A stretch of DNA of 5,371 bases from Desulfobacteraceae bacterium UBA5852 (lineage in GTDB: Bacteria > Desulfobacterota > Desulfobacteria > Desulfobacterales > UBA5852), in NCBI GenBank assembly GCA_002432195.1, contig DJGG01000044.1:1108-6478 (forward strand), in the 5' to 3' direction. A program made the position numbers and the translations under genes. Below are positions 3,439 through 5,371 of the stretch, piece by piece (positions within the stretch are counted from its first letter, which is position 1; each line of letters begins with the position of its first letter). Under the pieces are notes generated by a model, which was not told the origin of the DNA, ran no database searches, and saw only the letters and a list, made by a program, of their open reading frames with translations.

Positions 3439-5371
3439 ATGAACGACCCATCCCCCATCTACAACAGCCAGATCGTCCACACCTACCTCCAGTATCTCGA
3501 AGCCCGCTACCCGCGCCTGGAGATCGAGCGGATGCTCGAACACGCCGGCATGACCCGCTACGAGGTGGAGGACCCGTCCCACTGGTTTACCCAACAGCAG
3601 ACCGACCGCTTTCACGAGAAGATGAACGACATCGTGCGGGACCCGGAGATCTCCCGCAAGGTGGGCCGCTTCACCATCCAGTCCGGCACCATGGGGACCA
3701 TCAAGCAGTACGTCCTGGGGGTGATCGACCCGGCGTCCATCTACATGATCTCCGAGAAGGTGAGCAACTACCTCAGCCGGGGTGCCCGCCTGCGGGCCCG
3801 GAGCCTGGGGCCCAACCGGGTGGAGATCGTCGCCACACCCATGCCGGGGGTGCAGGAAAAGCCCTACCAATGCCAGAACCGCTGGGGCATCTTCGAAAGC
3901 GCCGGCACCCTCTTCGCCAACGGTCTGGCCCAGATCGACCATCCCGAGTGCCTCCACCGCGGGGATGCCGCCTGCCGTTACCTGATCACCTGGTCCCCCC
4001 AGCGTTCCACCTTCTGGCGCCGCTGGCGCAACCTGACCCCGCCCTTGGGCCTGCTGGCCGCCGCCGTGGCCGCCCTGGCCGGCACCCCTCTGCGGGGAGG
4101 GCTAGTGCTGGCCGCGGGGCTCCTGGCCTTTCTGCTGCTGGCCCTCATCACCGCCGCCCACCGCAACCGCGAGCTGACCCAGGCCATCGAGAAGCAGGGC
4201 GACACCTCCAAGGCCCGCATCGAGGAGATGAACACCCGCTATCACCATGCCCGGCTGCACCAGGAGATCGGCCGGGCCGTCTCCGGGGTCATGGACGTGG
4301 ACCGCTTGATCGGCCAGGCCCTGGAGGTGCTGGAACAGCACCTGGATTTCCGCCGCGGCCTGATCCTGCTGTCCACGGGAACACCCCATCAGCTGGCCTG
4401 CCGGGGAAGCCGCGGCTTCGACCCCTCCGTGCAGGTGTCGCTGGAAGACGCTCTCCTGGCCCTGCCTCCCCGGGAGGGAGACCTGCTGTCCGAGGCCTAC
4501 CATACCCGCCGCCCATTCCTGCTCAACCGGCTCGAAGACGCCGGAGACCAGCTCGCCCCTGAACTGCTGGGCACCCTCAAAGGCTGGGGCGTGGGCTCCC
4601 TGGCTTGCGTGCCCCTGGAGTACCAGGAACGGACCATGGGGCTGCTGGCCATGGCCGACGTGCGCACCGGCCGGGGGATGAACCAGAGCGACATCAACCT
4701 GCTGCAGGGTGTCGCCTCCCAGCTGGCCGTGGCCATCAACAACGCCATGGTCTTCCGGCAGCTCCAGGACAACGAACGCAAGCTGAGCCTCTTCGCCGAC
4801 AACGTCACCGACGTCATCTGGATCCTCAACCGCACCACCCTGCGCATGGATTTCATCAGCCCCTCGGTGACGCGGGTCCTGGGCTACAGCGTGGCCGAGG
4901 CCAGCGCCCTGACCCTCCGCCAACTGCTGGCCCCCGAGGCCTATGGGCAGGCCGCCCGGACCATCCGCAACGTCCTGCGCAACACCCGCCGGGGCCTCCC
5001 GGGGCCCTACCACATGGAGCTGGAAATGCGCCACCGGGATGGGCGCCGGGTGTGGATGGACGTCACCATCAGCATCCTCTTCGACAGCCAGGGCGAAGTG
5101 AAAAGTCTTCTGGGCGTGGCCCGGGACATCACGGAGCACCGCCAGGCCGAAAGCGAGAAGAAGCAGCTCCACGCGCGGCTCCAGCGGGCCCAGAAAATGG
5201 AAGCCATCGGCATGCTGGCCGGAGGCGTGGCCCATGACCTGAACAACATCCTCTCCGGTGTCGTCAGCTATCCCGACCTGCTGCTGCTGGACATGCCCTT
5301 GACCAGCCCCTACCGCCGTCCCGTGGAAATCATCCAGAAATCGGGCCAGAAGGCGGCGGCCATCGTCCAGG
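3439..5371 (+). CDS. V4R-like/GAF/PAS sensor histidine kinase (cut by the right edge)
   Basis: An open frame of 644 residues runs off the right edge. Residues about 1-187 form a soluble sensor region whose end, PECLHRGDAACRY (169-181), resembles the 4-vinyl-reductase (V4R) small-molecule-binding signature; C145, C171 and C179 are the candidate ligand or metal residues. Two hydrophobic helices follow (about 199-214 and 222-240) joined only by GTPLRGG, with no N-terminal signal peptide, so all sensing and signalling parts should face the cytoplasm. A linker (241-265) leads to a GAF domain (about 266-437, VPLEYQERTMGLLAM at 391-405), a PAS domain (about 448-567, ending LGVARDITEHR) and a dimerisation helix with the H-box GGVAHDLNN, H599 being the predicted phosphoacceptor. 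The HATPase domain and any receiver domain lie outside the window. AGGAG at 3432-3436 sits only 2 nt before the ATG, an unusually tight spacing, but no better start is in frame nearby. Target regulator and ligand are unknown. Confidence 0.88.
   Translation, partial: MNDPSPIYNSQIVHTYLQYLEARYPRLEIERMLEHAGMTRYEVEDPSHWFTQQQTDRFHEKMNDIVRDPEISRKVGRFTIQSGTMGTIKQYVLGVIDPASIYMISEKVSNYLSRGARLRARSLGPNRVEIVATPMPGVQEKPYQCQNRWGIFESAGTLFANGLAQIDHPECLHRGDAACRYLITWSPQRSTFWRRWRNLTPPLGLLAAAVAALAGTPLRGGLVLAAGLLAFLLLALITAAHRNRELTQAIEKQGDTSKARIEEMNTRYHHARLHQEIGRAVSGVMDVDRLIGQALEVLEQHLDFRRGLILLSTGTPHQLACRGSRGFDPSVQVSLEDALLALPPREGDLLSEAYHTRRPFLLNRLEDAGDQLAPELLGTLKGWGVGSLACVPLEYQERTMGLLAMADVRTGRGMNQSDINLLQGVASQLAVAINNAMVFRQLQDNERKLSLFADNVTDVIWILNRTTLRMDFISPSVTRVLGYSVAEASALTLRQLLAPEAYGQAARTIRNVLRNTRRGLPGPYHMELEMRHRDGRRVWMDVTISILFDSQGEVKSLLGVARDITEHRQAESEKKQLHARLQRAQKMEAIGMLAGGVAHDLNNILSGVVSYPDLLLLDMPLTSPYRRPVEIIQKSGQKAAAIVQ

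Noticed and set aside
3208..3957. 249-codon leftward frame over the kinase start
   Set aside because: It is antisense to the V4R-like domain; no motif, and no ribosome binding site or promoter suited to it was seen.
4102..5235. 377-codon leftward frame in the kinase gene
   Set aside because: It is antisense to the GAF, PAS and H-box coding sequence; the long open frame is a by-product of GC-rich codon use.

Overview
This is a GC-rich (roughly 70%) bacterial window, best matched to an anaerobic Desulfobacterota ('deltaproteobacterial') genome. The main clue is a clear AhbB-type siroheme decarboxylase, typical of organisms such as sulfate reducers, many archaea and some other anaerobes that make haem from sirohaem. 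A B12-type radical SAM enzyme and a long multi-domain kinase with an HDLNN-type H-box fit the same picture. The genus cannot be resolved from the sequence alone.

Layout. Positions 1-643 (minus strand) hold the N-terminal 214 residues of an exported YcbB/LdtD-like L,D-transpeptidase, cut by the window edge before its catalytic domain. It reads away from the rest. A 163-bp divergent intergenic region (644-806) follows, with a good sigma-70-like promoter for the transpeptidase and a perfect 8-bp inverted repeat close to the start of the rightward gene. Rightward genes are an AlaX-S-like Ala-tRNA editing protein (807-1247), AhbB (1306-1788), a cobalamin-binding-type radical SAM protein (1834-3186) and a sensor histidine kinase (3439 to beyond the right edge).

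ahbB and the radical SAM gene are 45 nt apart and probably co-transcribed from a promoter placed so close to the ahbB start that the mRNA is probably leaderless. The kinase sits behind a 252-bp intergenic region (3187-3438) with its own candidate promoter, a lower-GC left half, several hairpins, and a perfect 8+8 dyad just upstream of the kinase start. The kinase has a V4R-like N-terminal sensor domain, a two-helix membrane hairpin with almost no external loop, GAF and PAS domains and the phosphoacceptor histidine; its ATPase domain lies outside the window.

The genes do not form one obvious system. The most functionally suggestive pair is ahbB plus the B12-type radical SAM gene, which hints at tetrapyrrole chemistry; no ahbA, ahbC or ahbD is visible here. 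The kinase is a candidate one-protein integrator of a small-molecule signal read by the V4R-like domain, but its ligand and partner regulator are unknown.
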